Positions 9,283 to 18,639 are shown, counted from the stretch's first letter. The stretch: 64,000 bases of DNA from Mycobacterium sp. (GCA_021732005.1 JAKFVT010000028.1:30136-94135), one strand, 5' to 3'. Notes: generated from the sequence alone by a model not told the origin. Translations and numbers: made by a program.

Positions 9283-10014
9283 TCAGGCCCCCTTGAACTT
9301 GGCGGCGCGCTTCTCGATGCGTGCCACCTGGGCCTCGATGACGTCCTGGCTGCCCCACGCCCTGTCGAACAGTTCCTTGTGAGCGGGCCCCTGCTCCTCG
9401 TACGCGCCGTCGTCGTTGAGCACCCGCTTCGACGCCTGCAGCGATAGCGGCGCCAACCCGGCGATCTCCTGCGCCCAGGCCTGGGCGTCGGCCAGATCAC
9501 CGAGGCGGTTGGCCATCCCGGTCATCAGCGCGGTGTCGGCGTCCAGCTTCTCCGCGCCCAGCAGCATGCCGCGGGCCCGGCCGTAGCCGGCGAGCGAGGA
9601 CAGCCGCCGCACACTCCAGTTGTCGAGCGCCAGACCGTATTTAGCGATCGGGAACTGGAAGTAGGCGCCGGGAGCCACCACTCGCAGGTCGCAGATCATG
9701 GCCAGCTGCACACCCGCGCCGATGGCCGGGCCGTTGATCGCCGCGATCACCGGCATCGGCGCGGCGTCGATAGCCTTGTTCAACGCGATGGCCTTGTCCG
9801 GGAAATCGGCGGCGAACACGTCTCCGGACAAATCTGCGCCGGCGCAGAACACGGTGCCCTGGCCGGTCAGCACGATCACGCGAACATCCTCGGCGGCGGC
9901 CTTCTCGACCGTTTCCCGCAGCGTGTCGACGAGTTCGGAGTTGAGTGCGTTGCGTCGTTCCGGACGCTGCAACTCGATGGTGGTCACATCCCCCACGCGG
10001 TTGATACCGATCAT
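9283..10014 (-). CDS. echA6: enoyl-CoA hydratase-like protein EchA6
   Basis: 243 residues, crotonase fold. The N-terminal strand [22 protein letters not shown] leads to the CoA loop GADLSGD and the oxyanion segment [19 protein letters not shown]. The usual catalytic glutamates of hydratases are not evident at the expected places. In M. tuberculosis EchA6 is described as a non-catalytic acyl-CoA carrier feeding FAS-II mycolate synthesis and the target of THPP compounds. It heads the tight operon to the Rv0910-like gene and is divergent from accD3 with a 33-base gap, as in M. tuberculosis. Confidence 0.88.
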   Translation of the reverse strand: MIGINRVGDVTTIELQRPERRNALNSELVDTLRETVEKAAAEDVRVIVLTGQGTVFCAGADLSGDVFAADFPDKAIALNKAIDAAPMPVIAAINGPAIGAGVQLAMICDLRVVAPGAYFQFPIAKYGLALDNWSVRRLSSLAGYGRARGMLLGAEKLDADTALMTGMANRLGDLADAQAWAQEIAGLAPLSLQASKRVLNDDGAYEEQGPAHKELFDRAWGSQDVIEAQVARIEKRAAKFKGA

Positions 10015-10047
10015 GGTTCGAGGGTACTGGCCGGATAATGTCGTCGC

Positions 10048-11520
10048 GTGAGCCGGATCGGGGCTGCCGAACTACGTGACGCCGCGCTGGACCCTGGTTC
10101 CTTCCGGAGCTGGGACAGTGCGCCGCTGGATGTCGGCGCCGACGACGCCTACGCCGGTGAGCTCGAACAGGCCCGCGCCAAGACCGGCTTCGACGAGGCG
10201 GTGCTGACCGGCGAAGGCACGGTCTACGGCCGCCGGGTCGCCGTGGTGGCCTGCGAATTCGACTTCCTCGCCGGGTCCATCGGGGTGGCCGCGGCCGAAC
10301 GCGTCACCGCGGCGATCGAACGTGCGACCGCCGAGAAGCTGCCGTTGCTCGCGTCGCCGAGTTCGGGTGGTACCCGCATGCAGGAGGGCACCGTCGCGTT
10401 CCTCCAGATGGTGAAGATCGCCGCGGCCGTCACCCAGCACAAGCGGGCGCACCTGCCGTATCTGGTGTACCTGCGGCATCCGACGACCGGCGGAGTGTTC
10501 GCGTCGTGGGGTTCATTGGGCCACATCACCGCCGCGCAGCCCGGTGCGCTGATCGGGTTCCTCGGGCCTCGGGTGTACGAGCAGCTCTACGGCGAACCGT
10601 TCCCACCGGGCGTGCAGACCGCGGAAAACCTGTTGCGGCACGGTGTAATTGACGCGGTCGTCGGCATCGAGGCACTGCGCGCGATGTTGAACCGCGCGCT
10701 GAGGGTCATCACCGATGCCCCGGGCTCCCCGCCGGCGGCGCTGCCCGACGAGCCGATCCCGGACGTCCCGGCCTGGGAGTCGGTGATCGCGTCCCGCCGC
10801 CCGGACCGGCCCGGGGTGAGCTGGTTGCTGCGTGAGGGCGCCACCGGGCCGGTTCTGCTGTCCGGCACGCACGGCGATGCGGCCACCACGGCGCTGGCGC
10901 TGGCCCGGTTCGGCGACCAGCCGGCTGTCGTCGTCGGTCAGCAACGCGTTGTCGGCGGCGTGGTCGGTCCCGCCGCACTCGCCGAGGCCCGCCGCGGCAT
11001 GGCCCTGGCCGCTGGGCTACGGCTGCCGCTGGTGCTGGTGATCGACACCGCCGGGCCTGCGCTGTCGGCGGAGGCCGAACAGGACGGCCTGGCCGGTGAG
11101 ATCGCCCGCTGCCTGTCGGATCTGGTGATGCTGGACACCCCGACGGTGTCGGTGCTGCTCGGCCAGGGCAGCGGCGGCCCCGCGCTGGCGATGGTTCCGG
11201 CCGACCGGGTGCTGGCCGCCCAGCACGGCTGGCTGGCGCCGCTGCCGCCGGAAGGCGCCAGCGCGATCGTCTTCCGCGACACCGACCACGCCCCGGAACT
11301 TGCTGCGGCACAAGGTATCCGGTCACTCGATTTACTGCACAACGGTATCGTCGACGCGATCGTGCCCGAGCATCCCGACGCCGCCGACGAGCCCGTGGAG
11401 TTCGCACGCCGGTTGTCGGTGGCGATCGCGCGCGAGATCCATGATCTGCGCGAGACCCCCGCGGAGCAGCGCTACGCCGCCCGGCTGGCGCGTTACCGGC
11501 GAATCGGCCTGCCCCACTAA
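10048..11520 (+). CDS. accD3: acetyl/propionyl-CoA carboxylase carboxyltransferase AccD3
   Basis: 490 residues, GTG start. Two crotonase-like carboxyltransferase halves are fused: an N-terminal beta-type half with [17 protein letters not shown] and [13 protein letters not shown], and a C-terminal alpha-type half with [13 protein letters not shown] and ISRCLSD-like helices. It corresponds to M. tuberculosis AccD3. A GATAAT hexamer lies 8 bases before the GTG, so the mRNA may be nearly leaderless (inference). The product would act with a biotinylated AccA subunit to make malonyl-type CoA esters, but no AccA gene is in the window. Confidence 0.88.
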   Translation: MSRIGAAELRDAALDPGSFRSWDSAPLDVGADDAYAGELEQARAKTGFDEAVLTGEGTVYGRRVAVVACEFDFLAGSIGVAAAERVTAAIERATAEKLPLLASPSSGGTRMQEGTVAFLQMVKIAAAVTQHKRAHLPYLVYLRHPTTGGVFASWGSLGHITAAQPGALIGFLGPRVYEQLYGEPFPPGVQTAENLLRHGVIDAVVGIEALRAMLNRALRVITDAPGSPPAALPDEPIPDVPAWESVIASRRPDRPGVSWLLREGATGPVLLSGTHGDAATTALALARFGDQPAVVVGQQRVVGGVVGPAALAEARRGMALAAGLRLPLVLVIDTAGPALSAEAEQDGLAGEIARCLSDLVMLDTPTVSVLLGQGSGGPALAMVPADRVLAAQHGWLAPLPPEGASAIVFRDTDHAPELAAAQGIRSLDLLHNGIVDAIVPEHPDAADEPVEFARRLSVAIAREIHDLRETPAEQRYAARLARYRRIGLPH

Positions 11521-11536
11521 GGGTTCGACGCGGACG

Positions 11537-12133
11537 TCACAGCGACGGCGGCCGCAGCAGGGTCACCACGGCCTCGGTGATCGCCTCGAGGTCCTTCTTG
11601 GCGGCGGGGTTGTTCGTCGAGGTGCTGTTGAGCGCCCCCACCAGCAGGTCTCGCAGGGTTCTGAGGTTGACATCCGTCCGCACCACACCGGCTTGCTGCC
11701 CGCGTTCCAGCACGCCCTGCCAGACTCGCGCGAACCGGCGCTCATGGATCAGGTGCGCGGAGCGCAGGTGCGGCGGGAGCGTGTCGACCATCCGCACCAC
11801 GGCGGCAGCACGGTCGTCGCTGGCGTGCAGGGCATCCAGGTGTCCACGGATCGCAGCCCTGAGCCGATCGAGTTCCGATGCGCCCTCCGGCACCGCGGCG
11901 ATTGCCGCCTCCAAAGCGGCGCGCGCCGACTCCACACCATCGACCAAGGTCGCGGCGACGAGGTCGTCCTTTGTCCGGAAGTGGAAATAGATACTCCCCA
12001 CCTGCAGTTCAGCCGCGCCGGCGATCCGGCGCAGACTCGCCCCGCCGTACCCGTGCTGGGCGAAAACCCCGGCCGACGCGTCCAGAATGCGGCGCCGGGT
12101 CCGGGCGGCCTTGCCGTCGACTTCCTCCACCAC
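11537..12133 (-). CDS. TetR-family repressor of the adjacent acyl-CoA dehydrogenase
   Basis: 198 residues. The N-terminal TetR HTH (residues ~8-55) has KAARTRRRILDASAGVFAQ, the recognition region GASLRRIAGAAEL and the closing FHFRTKDDLV. The C-terminal ligand domain ends in a hydrophobic helix. Two consecutive GTG codons could start it. It is divergent from a FadE-type gene across a 70-base gap almost filled by two palindromes, the expected layout for self- and neighbour-repression. An acyl-CoA or fatty acid effector is a reasonable guess from the context. Confidence 0.85.
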   Translation of the reverse strand: MVEEVDGKAARTRRRILDASAGVFAQHGYGGASLRRIAGAAELQVGSIYFHFRTKDDLVAATLVDGVESARAALEAAIAAVPEGASELDRLRAAIRGHLDALHASDDRAAAVVRMVDTLPPHLRSAHLIHERRFARVWQGVLERGQQAGVVRTDVNLRTLRDLLVGALNSTSTNNPAAKKDLEAITEAVVTLLRPPSL

Positions 12134-12140
12134 ACCACCC

Positions 12141-12190
12141 TATCGAATCGGACGATCGTCCGATTCGATATATTCGGACAATCGTCCGAA
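12141..12190. promoter_or_regulatory. two tandem palindromic TetR operators
   Basis: Bases 12141-12170 form a perfect 30-base palindrome centred at 12155/12156, with inner half-sites ATCGGAC/GTCCGAT. Bases 12173-12190 form a second site with arms TTCGGAC/GTCCGAA around AATC. Centres are 26 bases apart, about two and a half helix turns. They share the half-site TCGGAC and occupy the whole promoter region between the divergent TetR and acyl-CoA dehydrogenase genes. Confidence 0.8.
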
Positions 12191-12203
12191 TCGAGGGAGA
12201 CCC

Positions 12204-13433
12204 ATGACCGCCGCCATCCGCCGTACGCAGGACGACATGTCTCATGACGTCTTCCTCCCGCAGGAAACAGTGGACTTGCGGGCGCGAGCGCGCGCGTCAG
12301 TCGCACGCCACCTCGCACCAGTGGCGCGCGAGATCGGATCACGAGAGGAGTCGGCCGACAGCTTTCCCTGGCAGGCGTTCCGCGGACTGGCGTCGGACGG
12401 GTTGTTCGGCGTGCCATTCGGCCCCGAACACGGCGCGGGACTCCACTACCCGATGCTGGGCACCTGCACGGTCGCCGAGGAGATCGCCTACGAATCGTCC
12501 TCGATGGCCGGGGTTTACGACGGCCAGTGCATCCTGGTGCCTGCCACCCTCGGCCACGCAAACAGCCGACTCCGCGACGCGCTGGTGCCCGACCTCGTCT
12601 CCGGCCGACACGCCTTCGCATTCGCCACGACCGAACCGGAGACGAGCTCGGATCTGACCGCCGAGCGGCTCGGCACGTTCGCAGAAGAGGACAACGACGA
12701 GTTCATCGTCTCCGGCCGGAAACGCTGGATCACCAACAGTGTTGTGGCCAATTGGGTTTCGATACTGGTGCGAGCCGGGCGAAGCGGCAGCCGGGCACAC
12801 ATGTTGTTGATCGACCTGAGCAGCCCGGGAGTCCGGATCGGCAGCCCCGATCTGAAGATGGGCCATCGCGGGCAGATCACTGCCGACATCATCCTCGATG
12901 AGGTACGCGTGCCGCGCGAGAACCTGCTCGGCGAGCCCGGCCGGGGAATGGCCGTGGCGTTGTCCGCGCTCGTTCGCGGCCGGATCGGGATCGGCGCGGC
13001 CGGTGTCGGTGTGGCCCAAGCCGCCCTCGACCTCGCGGTGCACCGGCTGCGGACCCGTCACGTCTTCGGCAAGCCACTGGGAGCCATGCAGCACTGGCAA
13101 TTCCAGATGGCACAACGCGCCACCGAACTGGAATGCGCTCGCAGCCTGTATCAGAAAGCCGCGATGTTGCTCGACACCGGCGACGCCACCGCCGAGCCCG
13201 AGGCCGCGATGGCCAAGGCCTACGGCACCCGGCTGGCCAACGACCTTGTGCGCGAGGCGATTCAGATCCACGGTGCACTCGGGTTCGCCCGCCAGGTCGG
13301 CGAGACCGGCGAATCCGTGCGATTGGAAGAGATGTACCGCGATGCCAAGATCCTCGAGATCTTCGAAGGCGCAAACGAACTTCAACAGTGGATCGTGGCC
13401 CGCCGGCTGATAGGACGCGAGATCACCGGTTAG
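12204..13433 (+). CDS. acyl-CoA dehydrogenase (FadE type)
   Basis: 409 residues from the ATG with GAGGGAGA just upstream. The frame continues further left but overlaps the operators and the TetR gene. ACAD landmarks: the FAD-binding FAFATTEPETSSD, the middle beta domain with SGRKRWITNS, the helical C-terminus with RTRHVFGKPLGAMQHWQF, and the terminal RDAKILEIFEGANELQQ, whose Glu before Gly is the usual catalytic base. It oxidises an acyl-CoA to the 2-enoyl-CoA and passes electrons to ETF. Control by the adjacent TetR is likely; chain specificity is unknown. Confidence 0.9.
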   Translation: MTAAIRRTQDDMSHDVFLPQETVDLRARARASVARHLAPVAREIGSREESADSFPWQAFRGLASDGLFGVPFGPEHGAGLHYPMLGTCTVAEEIAYESSSMAGVYDGQCILVPATLGHANSRLRDALVPDLVSGRHAFAFATTEPETSSDLTAERLGTFAEEDNDEFIVSGRKRWITNSVVANWVSILVRAGRSGSRAHMLLIDLSSPGVRIGSPDLKMGHRGQITADIILDEVRVPRENLLGEPGRGMAVALSALVRGRIGIGAAGVGVAQAALDLAVHRLRTRHVFGKPLGAMQHWQFQMAQRATELECARSLYQKAAMLLDTGDATAEPEAAMAKAYGTRLANDLVREAIQIHGALGFARQVGETGESVRLEEMYRDAKILEIFEGANELQQWIVARRLIGREITG

Positions 13434-14023
13434 CTGTCGCGCCGGAACAATTCCGCGGGCCTGCCGCCGGTGCGGGTGACCAGATGGCCGGTCGGGCGCA
13501 GCAGGGGTTTCATCAGGCGCCGAAACCCGTCGCGCTGAAGAGGTCGGCCGGCCACTGCCTGGTGCACCCGATGCAGCTCACCGAGTGTGAACTGACGACC
13601 GAGCAGGTGGTCGGGGTCCGGCCGCTCGGCGTAGCGGTCCCGGACTTCCTGTGCCGCGCGGGCGATGATCTCGGCGTGCCCGTACCCCAGCCGGCCGGGG
13701 CGGGCCACCGGGACCAGCCGGGTGTCGCGCGGCCTGCGGGAGTCGAGCCGGCGGATCGGCACGACTTCGACATGGGCCACCGACAGCACCCAGCCCCGGC
13801 TGTCGCGGGACGGATCGTCGTACACCCGCAGCTGGCGCGGCCGCAGCCCGCGCACGTCAGCCTTGGACCGCAGCGACCGTTCGACCGCGTCGGCCAGCCG
13901 CTCGCCGGGATGCAGGAAGGTGCCGGGCAACGCCCAGCCCGGTCCATCGGTGCGGCGCACCTGCAGAACCGACAACTCCGGGTCGGCCGGATCGAGCGTC
14001 AGTAGCGCGGTGTCGACCGCCAC
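13430..14023 (-). CDS. Nudix-related regulator (NrtR-like) with a degenerate Nudix box
   Basis: 197 residues from GTG at 14023; an alternative GTG at 14173 would overlap the upstream gene by 95 bases. The N-terminal half is a Nudix fold (VAVDTALLTLDPADPELSVL, WALPGTFLHPGERL). The canonical REUxEExGU segment is replaced by RSLRSKADV, so the metal-binding glutamates of a hydrolase are missing. The C-terminal ~80 residues resemble a winged helix (LGRQFTLGELHRVHQAVAG, RDGFRRLMK). This is the NrtR layout: an ADP-ribose-sensing repressor. The target is unknown. It is the last gene of the ABC exporter-phosphoribosyltransferase operon and overlaps the convergent fadE by 4 bases. Confidence 0.72.
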   Translation of the reverse strand: MAVDTALLTLDPADPELSVLQVRRTDGPGWALPGTFLHPGERLADAVERSLRSKADVRGLRPRQLRVYDDPSRDSRGWVLSVAHVEVVPIRRLDSRRPRDTRLVPVARPGRLGYGHAEIIARAAQEVRDRYAERPDPDHLLGRQFTLGELHRVHQAVAGRPLQRDGFRRLMKPLLRPTGHLVTRTGGRPAELFRRDS

Positions 14024-14078
14024 ATGCGGGCACGGATAGTCGCTGAGTGGGTGTTGGGTTGAGTCGCTGATTAACTCA

Positions 14079-14729
14079 TCATTGCGTAAAGCCGCGGGCG
14101 GCGCAGTCCAACAACGCGGTGACCTGCTCGTCGGAGGTCTGGCGGAAGTCGTCGTAACCCTGCCCGACCGCACTGAAATACCTTGGCGCGCCGAGACATA
14201 CCACCTCGTCGGCGTAGGAGCGCAGCTCGGCGATGGTGTCCGGGGCGCCGATCGGGGCGGCCAACACCAACCTCGCCGCGCCCCGCGCGCGAGCCACCAG
14301 GCACGCCGCCCGCGCGGTGGAGCCGGTGGCGAAGCCGTCGTCGACGATCAGCACCACCCGGCCGGCGAGCGGCTGCGGAGTCCGACCGCCCCGGTAGCGC
14401 GCGATGCGGCGGGCCAGCTCGGTGCGCTGCTCGACTTCCACCTCGGCGATCTCGGCGTCACTGATCACCACGTGCCGCAGCACCGACTCGTTGATCACCC
14501 GCACGCCGTCCTCACCGATCGCACCGAAGGCCAGCTCGGGCTGGCCGGGCACACCGAGCTTGCGCACGACGAGCACGTCGAGCGGGGAGGCCAGGGCCTT
14601 GGCCACTTCGAAGGCCACCGGCACCCCACCGCGGGGCAGCCCGAGGACGAGGACGTCGCGTCCCCGGTAACCGGCCAGGAACTCGCCGAGCCGTCGGCCC
14701 GCGTCCGCCCGGTCGGCGAAGCGTTGCAT
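14079..14729 (-). CDS. phosphoribosyltransferase-domain protein
   Basis: 216 residues from ATG (MQRFADRADAGRRLG). The PRPP-binding loop VLIVDDGFATGSTARAA is clear, and an N-terminal 'hood' segment with LVLGLPRGGVPVAFEVAKAL precedes it. Mycobacterial relatives (Rv0571c type) are often annotated as phosphoribosyltransferases of unknown substrate. It starts 16 bases after the ABC exporter gene and is followed by the NrtR-like gene, suggesting a link to nucleotide or NAD-precursor salvage (inference). Confidence 0.8.
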   Translation of the reverse strand: MQRFADRADAGRRLGEFLAGYRGRDVLVLGLPRGGVPVAFEVAKALASPLDVLVVRKLGVPGQPELAFGAIGEDGVRVINESVLRHVVISDAEIAEVEVEQRTELARRIARYRGGRTPQPLAGRVVLIVDDGFATGSTARAACLVARARGAARLVLAAPIGAPDTIAELRSYADEVVCLGAPRYFSAVGQGYDDFRQTSDEQVTALLDCAARGFTQ

Positions 14730-14745
14730 AGCTTCGAGTATCGGC

Positions 14746-16563
14746 CTAAGCCAGCGATTCCAGCCAGGCTCGGTGCAAGGCGGCGTAGCGGCCCTGGGCG
14801 TCGATGAGCTCACTGGGCGGCCCGTCCTCGACGATGCGCCCGTGCTCGAGCACCAGCACCCGGTCGGCGATCTCCACGGTCGACAACCGGTGGGCGATGA
14901 TCAGCGCCGTCCGGTCGGCCAGCACGGTCCGCAGCGCGCGCTGCACCAGCCGCTCGCTGGGGATGTCCAGCGACGATGTCGCCTCGTCGAGGATCAGCAC
15001 CGCGGGGTCGGCCAGGAACGCCCGCGCGAACGCGATCAGTTGCCGCTGCCCGGCCGACAGCCGCCCCCCGCGGGTGGCGACGTCGGTGTCGTAGCCGTCG
15101 GGCAGCGCGTCGATGAACTCGTCGGCCCCGACCGCGACCGCGGCGGCGCGCACCTCGGCGTCCGACGCCGACGGGCGGCCGAACCGGATGTTGTCGGCCA
15201 CCGTGCCGGAGAACAGGAAGTTCTCCTGGGTGACCATCACGACGTGGCGGCGCAGGTCGCTTTGCGCGAAGTCCCGCAGATCGACGCCGTCGAGGGTGAC
15301 CGCACCCGAGGTCGGGTCGTAGAACCGGGCTATCAGCTTGGCGATCGTGGTCTTCCCGGCCCCGGTGGTGCCGACCAGTGCGACCGTCTGCCCGGCCGGC
15401 ACGACCAGCGACAGCCCGGGCAGCACCGGCCGGGCCGGCACATAGTTGAATTGCACGTCGCGGAAGGCGATTTCGCCGTTGATCCGGTCGAGGCGCACCG
15501 GCTCCGGCGGGTCCGCGATCGCCGGCTTCTCGGCCAGCACACCGGCGAGCTTCTCCAGCGCGCTGGACGCCGACTGGAAGGTGTTGAAGAACTGCGAGAT
15601 CTCCTGCATCGGCTCGAAGAACATCCGCAGATACAGCAGGAACGCCGCCAGGGTGCCGATCGTCATCTGGCCGTGCAACACCCGGTAGCCGCCGTAGAGC
15701 AGCACCACGCCGGTGGTGAGGTTGCCGACGAGCTTGACCGTGGGCATGAAAATTGCCAGCAGCCGGAAAGTTCGTTCGTTGTCCGCGCGGTACCGGTCGG
15801 CGACGTCGTCGAAGATCTCCTGGTTGCGCGGCGCGCGACGGTAGGCCTGCACCGCTTTGATGCCCGTCATCGTCTCGACGAACTGCACGATCACCAGCGC
15901 GGCGCTTTCGCGGACCCGGCGGTAGGTCTTGGCCGACTCCGCGGAGAACCACCACACCAGCGCAACGAGAATCGGGAAGGCCGCCAGGCACATCAGGCCC
16001 AGCTTCACGTCGAGAGTGACCAGCAGAATCGCGGTACCGAACAACGTCAGCACCGCGGTGATCAGGCTGTCGAACCCGGTCTCCAACATGTCCTGAATGG
16101 CGTCGACGTCGTTGGTGAGCCGGCTCACCACCCGACCTGAGGTGTAGCGGTCGTGGAAGGCGACATCGAGGCGCTGGAAATGCCGGAATACCCGGCGGCG
16201 CACCTCCAGCAGCACACTCTGGCCGATGCGGCCGGAGCGCTTCAGGAACGTCATCCGGCTGATCGCCTGCACACACACCACACCGCAGAGCACCGCGACG
16301 ACGATGATCAGTTCGCGCGCCGGACCACCGGCCAGCAGCGGCGGGATGGCGTGGTCGATACCGCGCTGGACCAGAAGCGGAACCGACAGCCGCGCAGCGT
16401 TTTCCACCACGACGACCAGAGTGAGCAGCGCGACCGTCGCCTTGAACGGTGCGAGCAGCGAGCCAAGCAGCGCGCGGGCCTCACGCTTGCGCGGCGTGGC
16501 CTCGTCGATCGGCAGGTCGTCGGGCTCTTCGTCGAGCCGGCCGCGCCATTCGGTGGCGGTCAT
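14746..16563 (-). CDS. ABC exporter half-transporter, canonical ATP site
   Basis: 605 residues, ATG start overlapping the stop of the partner gene (ATGA). A six-helix transmembrane domain (residues ~45-335) is followed by the nucleotide-binding domain: Walker A LVGTTGAGKTTIAK, signature LSAGQRQLIAFARAF, Walker B AVLILDEATSSLD with the catalytic Glu, and the H-loop IAHRLST. With the upstream half-transporter it should form a heterodimeric lipid- or drug-exporting type IV ABC system. The pair resembles the M. tuberculosis Rv1272c/Rv1273c arrangement. Substrate is not evident. Confidence 0.88.
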   Translation of the reverse strand: MTATEWRGRLDEEPDDLPIDEATPRKREARALLGSLLAPFKATVALLTLVVVVENAARLSVPLLVQRGIDHAIPPLLAGGPARELIIVVAVLCGVVCVQAISRMTFLKRSGRIGQSVLLEVRRRVFRHFQRLDVAFHDRYTSGRVVSRLTNDVDAIQDMLETGFDSLITAVLTLFGTAILLVTLDVKLGLMCLAAFPILVALVWWFSAESAKTYRRVRESAALVIVQFVETMTGIKAVQAYRRAPRNQEIFDDVADRYRADNERTFRLLAIFMPTVKLVGNLTTGVVLLYGGYRVLHGQMTIGTLAAFLLYLRMFFEPMQEISQFFNTFQSASSALEKLAGVLAEKPAIADPPEPVRLDRINGEIAFRDVQFNYVPARPVLPGLSLVVPAGQTVALVGTTGAGKTTIAKLIARFYDPTSGAVTLDGVDLRDFAQSDLRRHVVMVTQENFLFSGTVADNIRFGRPSASDAEVRAAAVAVGADEFIDALPDGYDTDVATRGGRLSAGQRQLIAFARAFLADPAVLILDEATSSLDIPSERLVQRALRTVLADRTALIIAHRLSTVEIADRVLVLEHGRIVEDGPPSELIDAQGRYAALHRAWLESLA

Positions 16564-18488
16564 CGCTGTCGGCCCTCCGACGCGGCGTAGTCGGACGTGC
16601 GCCAGGCGGCACCACGCTGCTCGCACGCCTCCTCGTAGGCGTGATCCAGCCGCTGACGCTCGTCGTCGTCCTCCCAGTCGCACCGCACCTCGCAGCCGTC
16701 GTCGAGTTCGTCATCAGCGGCGAGCAGGAAGCGGTAGCGCGGGACGGTGGCGAGCAGTTCGGCATGGGTGCCGATGTGGGTGATCGTGCCGGCGCCGTCG
16801 ACGGTGTCGAGCAGCGCGACCTTGTCGGCCAGCAGGACCGTCGAGGCGCGGTGCGCGACCACGACGGCCGTGACACCGGCCAGCACCCGCCCGAGGGCCT
16901 CGGTGACCACGGCCTCGGTGTGCACGTCGAGCGCGGACAGTGTGTCGTCGAGCACGAGGACCCGCGGCGCGGCCAGGATGGCACGGGCCAGCGAAAGCCG
17001 TTGCCGCTGACCGCCGGACAGGCTCATACCCTGTTCCCCGATCCGGGTCTGCAGGCCGTACGGCAGGTCGTAGACGAACTGCGCGGCGGCGATCTCGACG
17101 GCGCTGCGCAGGTCGTCCTCGGTGGCGTCCGGGCGGCCCAGCCGCAGGTTCTCGGCGACCGACATGGAGAACAGCGTCGGGTCCTCGAACGCGGTGGCGA
17201 CGGTCGTGCGCAGCGCATCCAGGGACAACTCCCGGATGTCGGTGCCGTCGATGCGGATCGCACCCTCGGTGACGTCATAGAGCCGCGGCAGCAGGCCGGC
17301 CAGCACCGACTTGCCCGAGCCGGTGGCGCCCACCAGCGCGAGCGTCTCCCCCGGTTCGACGGTCACAGTGACGTGCCGCAGCGCGAACGTGTCGCTGTCA
17401 GGAAACCTGAACCCCACATCGTCCAGCTCCAGCCGGCCATCACGTGGCGCGACGGTTCGCGGCCCGTCGGTGATCTCCCGGGGCGCGTCGAAGATCTCGG
17501 CGATGCGGTTGGCCGCTGTCATCGCCTCCTGCGTCATCGACAGCAGGAAGCCCAGCGACGCGATCGGCCAGACCAGCGACAGCATCATCGTGATGAACGC
17601 GACCAGCGTGCCCATGGTGACCAGGCCGTGCCCGGCGGCATAGGCGCCGAAGCCGAGCACCACGATCAGCGTGAGGTTGGGGATCACCTCGAGCAGCGTC
17701 CAGAACTTCGCCGACACCGCGACCTTCTGGATCTGGGTGTCGTAGAGCGTGCTGGCTTGGGCGTCGAAGCGGTCGTATACGTAGTCCTCGCGGCCGAAGG
17801 ACTTCACCGCGCGCAGGCCCAGCGCAGACTCCTCGACGTGGGTGGCGACATGGCCCGCCTGGTCCTGGGCCTGGCGGGCCAGTTGGGTGAAGGCGCGCTC
17901 GAAATGCAGCACGATCAGGGTGATCGGCGCGATCGACACCAGCACCACCACACCGAGCGGCCAGTACATCGCCAGCAGGATGATGGTGACAACGGTGATC
18001 TGCAGGATGTTGAGGATCAGGAACACCAGGCCGAACGACAGCAACCGTCGAATCACGCTGAGGTCGTTCATGATTCGTGACAGCAGCTGACCCGATTGCC
18101 AGCGGCCGTGAAACGACATCGGCAGGATCTGCAGCCGGGCGTAGAGGTCCTTGCGGATGTCGGCCTCGACACCCATGGTGGCCCGCGAGACCAACCAGCG
18201 CCGGATGAACCACAGCACCGCCTCGGTGACGCCCACCGCCATCGCCGCGGCGCCGACCACCCACAGTCCCCGCTGGTCCTGATGGCGGACCGGTCCGTCG
18301 ATCACCGCTTTGGTCATCAACGGAATCGCGACGGTGGCCGCCAGACTGCTGACCGCGATGACGAGCATCGCGATCCACCGCGCGCGGTAGGGCATCAGAT
18401 ACGGCAGCAACCGGAACAGATCGGAGGCGGCCCGCCCGGACGTGCGCGGCGCGGCGATGGCCGGCTCCGACACGATTTCGGAAGTCAC
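16560..18488 (-). CDS. ABC exporter half-transporter, degenerate ATP site
   Basis: About 642 residues from GTG at 18488 (another GTG at 18497 is possible). Membrane domain ~residues 40-320, then Walker A LVGATGSGKSVLAG, signature LSGGQRQRLSLARAI, Walker B VLVLDDTLSALD and H-loop VAHRAST. The residue after the Walker B aspartate is Asp rather than catalytic Glu, the hallmark of the non-canonical site in asymmetric heterodimeric exporters such as TM287/288 and BmrCD. The partner gene supplies the canonical site. First gene of the minus-strand operon. Confidence 0.88.
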   Translation of the reverse strand: MTSEIVSEPAIAAPRTSGRAASDLFRLLPYLMPYRARWIAMLVIAVSSLAATVAIPLMTKAVIDGPVRHQDQRGLWVVGAAAMAVGVTEAVLWFIRRWLVSRATMGVEADIRKDLYARLQILPMSFHGRWQSGQLLSRIMNDLSVIRRLLSFGLVFLILNILQITVVTIILLAMYWPLGVVVLVSIAPITLIVLHFERAFTQLARQAQDQAGHVATHVEESALGLRAVKSFGREDYVYDRFDAQASTLYDTQIQKVAVSAKFWTLLEVIPNLTLIVVLGFGAYAAGHGLVTMGTLVAFITMMLSLVWPIASLGFLLSMTQEAMTAANRIAEIFDAPREITDGPRTVAPRDGRLELDDVGFRFPDSDTFALRHVTVTVEPGETLALVGATGSGKSVLAGLLPRLYDVTEGAIRIDGTDIRELSLDALRTTVATAFEDPTLFSMSVAENLRLGRPDATEDDLRSAVEIAAAQFVYDLPYGLQTRIGEQGMSLSGGQRQRLSLARAILAAPRVLVLDDTLSALDVHTEAVVTEALGRVLAGVTAVVVAHRASTVLLADKVALLDTVDGAGTITHIGTHAELLATVPRYRFLLAADDELDDGCEVRCDWEDDDERQRLDHAYEEACEQRGAAWRTSDYAASEGRQR

Positions 18489-18619
18489 CTCGTCCACCCC
18501 ACCATTTCCCTTGACACCGACCACCGCCGAACATATGCGGTCCGTCCGACATGACTCCCCTGCATTCGATGATCCCACGCAGCGCAATCGGTTATCGGAC
18601 GAGATTTTTCAACGCTAGA

Positions 18620-18639
18620 ACCTCAACAACGATTGAGGT
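18620..18639. promoter_or_regulatory. inverted repeat upstream of prrA
   Basis: Arms ACCTCAA and TTGAGGT around the 6-base spacer CAACGA, in the 219-base gap between the divergent ABC exporter operon and prrA, about 70 bases before the prrA ATG. The symmetry and position suggest a protein-binding site; the binder is unknown and could be PrrA itself. Confidence 0.4.

Noticed and set aside
10709..11407. Open frame opposite accD3
   Set aside because: Highly Arg-rich composition and no domain.
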